This document shows positions 60,086-64,000 of a stretch of DNA of 64,000 nt, piece by piece. The position numbers and the translations under genes were made by a program. Origin of the DNA: Toxotes chatareus. Its lineage: Eukaryota; Chordata; Actinopteri; Toxotidae. The stretch spans positions 11,331,170 to 11,395,169 of the forward strand of contig CM028888.1 in assembly GCA_016801885.1 (NCBI GenBank), written 5' to 3'. Under the pieces are notes generated by a model. It did not search any database, had not been told where the DNA came from, and worked only from the letters and a program-made list of their open reading frames with translations. Positions within the stretch are counted from its first letter, which is position 1. Each line of letters starts with the position of its first letter.

Positions 60086-63000
60086 GCTATCCAACCATCT
60101 GACAAGCAGTTCTGACAGAGTATATGGGCCCTTATCTTTGGCAGGATTGAGCAATCCAACAAATACAACTAACTGCGTTAATGGCTGGGAAGCCAGTGAG
60201 GGATCACGTGCTTGTCACTGCACTAATAACTTGCACTGCTTGGTCTGGATGCATACTATACACAGAGGAGGGAATCTTGCTGGGTTATGGTCAAAGGGGT
60301 TCACGTCCCATCTAGAAAAAAAAAATGACATTATACAATTTCCCCTGAAATAGAATCATTTTGATATCAACACTGTGCTTCAAATCACACTCAGTTAGCT
60401 GTTTCAAGGCTCCACAGTCACGGCCTCCATTCACAAAATAAGCCACTTAGTCAAGCACTTTTTCACTTATGTTATTAAATCCTTTATTTTTCCACCTAAA
60501 GAGACGTTGGCTTGACCGTTGGAGTAGTCTAGCCAGCACCAGCGTGTCTGGGTTGAGTTCCAGAAATCTTTCCCCATTAAAAGGAGGCAGCTATTTAGTT
60601 TTGGGTTGGATTGGATTATTCACACATTTTTCTGCCTCCTTCAGATTCCCTCCTTCTCACAGACACACATGCACACTTTTTTTCCTTCTCCCTTCTGTTA
60701 CAGACTCTCTCAGACTCTCACCGTGTCCTTCACTTTCTCTTCATGCATGCCGTTTCGGCACCTGTAACACGATACGCGCATGCAACAGATGATGAGGCTC
60801 TGACAGCTTTACAAATGTTTGTGTGACCTCTTCGCTGGCACCTGACGATGTACCATTACCGGCTGCTCTCTTGAGATGGAGGCTCCCGAAGATTCACTTT
60901 TTTTTTCATCAAATCCAACTTAAGCTCTGCAAAAGCTCAAAGATAAACAATTTCACTCCAGTAGGAAATTTCTTCCATTTGAATAAAGCGCAGAAAATCT
61001 TTGCATCATGATTTGTAATGCAAAACTAAAACTAAAAAGAAAAAAAAAAAGAATATGATTCTTCTCTTGTATCGGTCCATTGAACATGACGCTGGGAGAT
61101 TTTACTCAGCAGAAGATTGGAAGTAAGGAAATGGCTGGTCGGGCTCTGTCTAGAGGTAACAAAATTCATGCACCGACATCTGTAAAGCTCACTAATTAAC
61201 ACCACACACAATCCAAAGTGCAAAACAAGTTACAGACATTACACTGGGCTTTTTTTATTTTGTAAAAACAGGGCATTAAGTATTAAAAAAGTCAATGCTT
61301 CCTGTCTCGTGCTTCAAGTCAGTGGTGACTTCATTGATTACAAAGGCACTTATCTTCACTTAACTTCACTTCAACAAAATGCTTTCAACCACCTAAACAT
61401 TCCCACAAAACATTAATCTCAGTTTGGTTCATGATGACTCAGAGTCCAGCAGAGGTGGAGTTTATATCTCCTGTTTTTTTGCTCCTGGTTGTCCATGAAG
61501 TGTCTGTTCGTAATGAAGCCTGAGGGGACAGTTTAGACTGCAGGGTGTGACGGTGTCCCCCTGAAAGCCTTCTGTTGGTTTCAGTTCACAGGCTGAGTAG
61601 AGTCGCTATCGACTGGGTCTGAGCCAGACAAACAGTTCACTGATGCTTTTCACATTGAGCAGGCTGATCTCAGCGAGCTACTGACCTTTACTAAGTGTTG
61701 TCTGGGGAATAATTTAATTGAACCCTCATTTTCTGACCTGAAACCACTTAATGTGGAGCTATAAATTGTAGAAATCTAATGCTGACCTAATGTCAAAGCT
61801 AAAATGCTGCTTAGTTTGGCTTAAGGGACTGTACTTGTGTCTTTGTATGTTTTAACCCATTTACTGCTAATTACATGTACTTAATGGTTTATTTTCATTC
61901 CTGCCGAGCATTTTCCAAAGCAAACTGCACTGCACTTTTGGGTTGTTTTGAATGTGTTTTCCTACAAACCAGATGGATGTTGTGCTCATTTCATTTCATT
62001 TCATTTCAATTAAATGAACACACATGAACACATTAAAAATCAATCTGCAGACTGAATCGTGCTTGTTTCCAAGTAATCTTACCATTAGTTACAGAACAGA
62101 TTTTACAGGATAATTGCTGTTGTTTTACAGCTGGGCTCTTTTTTTTTTTCCTGGTCAGAAATCTGAAAGCAACATATTGAAGGGTTCCTTAAATGGAAAT
62201 CAAAATCATAATTAACTAAAGGTTTGCTTGTATGAATGCTCATAATAGATAGTAGTGTTATATTTGATAGTTCTGAGGGAGTTACAGGTTTCTGGTTTCA
62301 ACTCAATCATTGTTTTTGCATTCGAATATGGCTCAAATTATGATTCTGCAAAACAAAATAGTGGTAAAATAATAAGGAAATGCACTGATAAAAACTGCGT
62401 TTACAGCATTTTCCCCTTTGCTCTACAGAATTCGTCTAATTTTCCATCGACAGCTGTGCACATTATCACTGATTACTTTGCAAGGGTCATGTTGGTCACA
62501 TGACCCTCACCTTACAGCTCATGGCAATTATATTGAGAGTCTTCCCACAGTTCACCGGCCAACTTCATGGTTTAGCATTGACCCACTGTGTTTGTGTCTG
62601 TCCACACACAGTTGGCCTGTAATGAGAAATTATTATGGACATTTTGGGTGCACTCACCTTACACATTACGTCTGAAATAACTTAAAAACCTCTATTTCAT
62701 GTGTTACCTCCAGTGATAGATATACACTGGCGTTACCCCACTACTACTGACAAAGTATCAATGTGTGATACAACCTGATTGTTGTGAGCAGATTATACTA
62801 TTATCACTAAGACTATGCTGAGATCCCTTGTCAAATAAAAGTAAATAAAGGTCACAACTAGCTGTGGTTGTAAAGTTTAGTCTTTAGTTTAGAATTGAAA
62901 AGCAGCAAATATATGAGGTGTAAAATCTGAGTCAGAAGTCAGAGTCATAAGATATACTGCAGTAAATATGTGACACACCACACATGTTCACCAGCACTTA

Positions 63001-63104
63001 CACACATTACATCTCCCTCTCATACACACTCATCTCCTCTTCCTCTGCTTTGTTCTCACATATTCATCTTTCTGTTTCTAAGAAACGTTTGTCCCACCAC
63101 CAAC
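60086..63104. other. Non-coding interval without recognised genes
   Basis: AT-rich DNA with a CATTT pentamer run (about 61986-62007). No exon, RNA gene or intact transposon was recognised. Confidence 0.45.
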
Positions 63105-63164
63105 ACTCTCTCTGTCTCTGTCTCTCTCTCTCTCTGTCTCACACACACACACACACACACACAC
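63105..63164. repeat. Compound (TC)n(AC)n microsatellite
   Basis: TCTG/TC units pass directly into an AC run. Confidence 0.9.
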
Positions 63165-64000
63165 TTTCCTCCCTCTTAACCTCTTGGTTGCCTGACTTCC
63201 TGTCTCCATGCAGCCTGAAAGCCGAGCCAAATCAATTAGTCTGCAGAAATTACAGAGCAATAAAATGAGGGCCAGTCGGCAACAGCGGAGACGGGCGGAG
63301 GACAAACCAGAGTTATGGGGCCCCTCCTGTCTGCATGTGCAGCTCAGGATGCAGGGGCCTCCAACCTCTAACAATATCACAATAAGAGCTTTTTATGTGC
63401 TTCGCTGTGTGATGTTTACAGGATGATTGAATCTGTTTGGAGCGTTTGGTTTAATGAGAAAAAGAAGAGAGACTAATGACAAAACTTTTCCATATCATAT
63501 GTTTAATGCTCACACTTGCACTCTATTCTTTCACATATAGAGAAAGTAATCAAACATGTACAAAATGTTTTCTCCTCTGTATGCATTTAAGACAATAAAG
63601 TTCTTTAAGGACATTCTTTTAATAGATAATACCATAAGCTCCATACGTCTCGTTTTGGCCTTGTGGGTAACAGTAGACAGCAGGCGGGGGGTGTCTACAG
63701 TTTCGGGGTGCTGTGACCTTGGTCTCTGCTCTGTTGTTACCTGATCAGGCCTGTTGCAGACTGTCCCAGTCAAATCATTTCTCTGTGTCTGATACACACA
63801 CACACACACACACACTCTAAGTCAAACATATGAACATGCAGCCCTGTCGCCTATAAATGACACTAATGTACTGCTAATTTGCCACAGCAAATATGTTCTG
63901 AAGGAACGTGCACTCACACTATTTGATTAAAGTTGGCTGAAAGATCATGGCCTGGGTTTAACACTGAACAGTGTTACAGTGCATTTGCTGTAACATTTAA
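63165..64000. other. Non-coding end of window, with a conserved-looking block
   Basis: 63210-63350 includes GCCAAATCAATTAGTCTGCA and an AG acceptor-like start. Its open + frame (RASRQQRRRAEDKPELWGP) is basic and lacks a family match, so a regulatory element is as likely as an exon. A CA run lies at 63793-63815. Confidence 0.35.

Noticed and set aside
1..64000. CRISPR arrays, phage genes, toxin systems or gene clusters of a new kind
   Set aside because: No regularly spaced direct repeats, no prokaryotic-style operons and no such protein families were seen; the genome is clearly vertebrate.

Overview
The window looks like a nuclear segment from a teleost fish, probably a percomorph. It holds compact vertebrate genes with short GT-AG introns. 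It also carries interspersed-repeat families I associate with percomorph genomes, many CA/TG and GA/CT microsatellites, and two ordinary eukaryotic tRNA genes. No prokaryotic, viral or CRISPR-like gene content was seen.

Genes lie only in the first half. Two copies of a 15-hydroxyprostaglandin dehydrogenase gene (hpgd family, SDR fold) sit tail to tail: copy A on the + strand (8615-12440) and copy B on the - strand (14139-16850). Each has seven coding exons and each predicts 257 residues. A tRNA-Asp(GTC) on + and a tRNA-Val(AAC) on - follow. A solo-LTR-like block then ends less than 100 bp before the start codon of znf346 (19945-27281, +, seven coding exons, 316 residues). znf346 is a dsRNA-binding protein with four U1-type C2H2 zinc fingers, and here it has a tandemly repeated acidic, tyrosine-rich tail. 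The hpgd enzymes would inactivate prostaglandins in the cytosol; znf346 is a nuclear/nucleolar RNA-binding protein. Nothing indicates that the genes share a pathway.

From about 27.3 kb to 64 kb I find no convincing coding exon. This part holds the znf346 3' flank, a dead Tc1-like transposase fragment, a 2-kb nested foldback (inverted-repeat) transposon at 35.4-37.4 kb, a long palindromic MITE at 52.2-52.8 kb, several other repeat copies and many simple repeats. Some blocks resemble conserved non-coding elements, but that needs alignment. The first 8.5 kb has no recognisable gene either, only a tRNA-derived SINE with clean target-site duplications and a neat hairpin.

No new biological system is evident. 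The points most worth a second look are the inverted hpgd pair with non-canonical active-site residues, the znf346 repeat tail and its tandem splice acceptors, the LTR-like block next to the znf346 promoter, and the foldback element and isolated hairpins.
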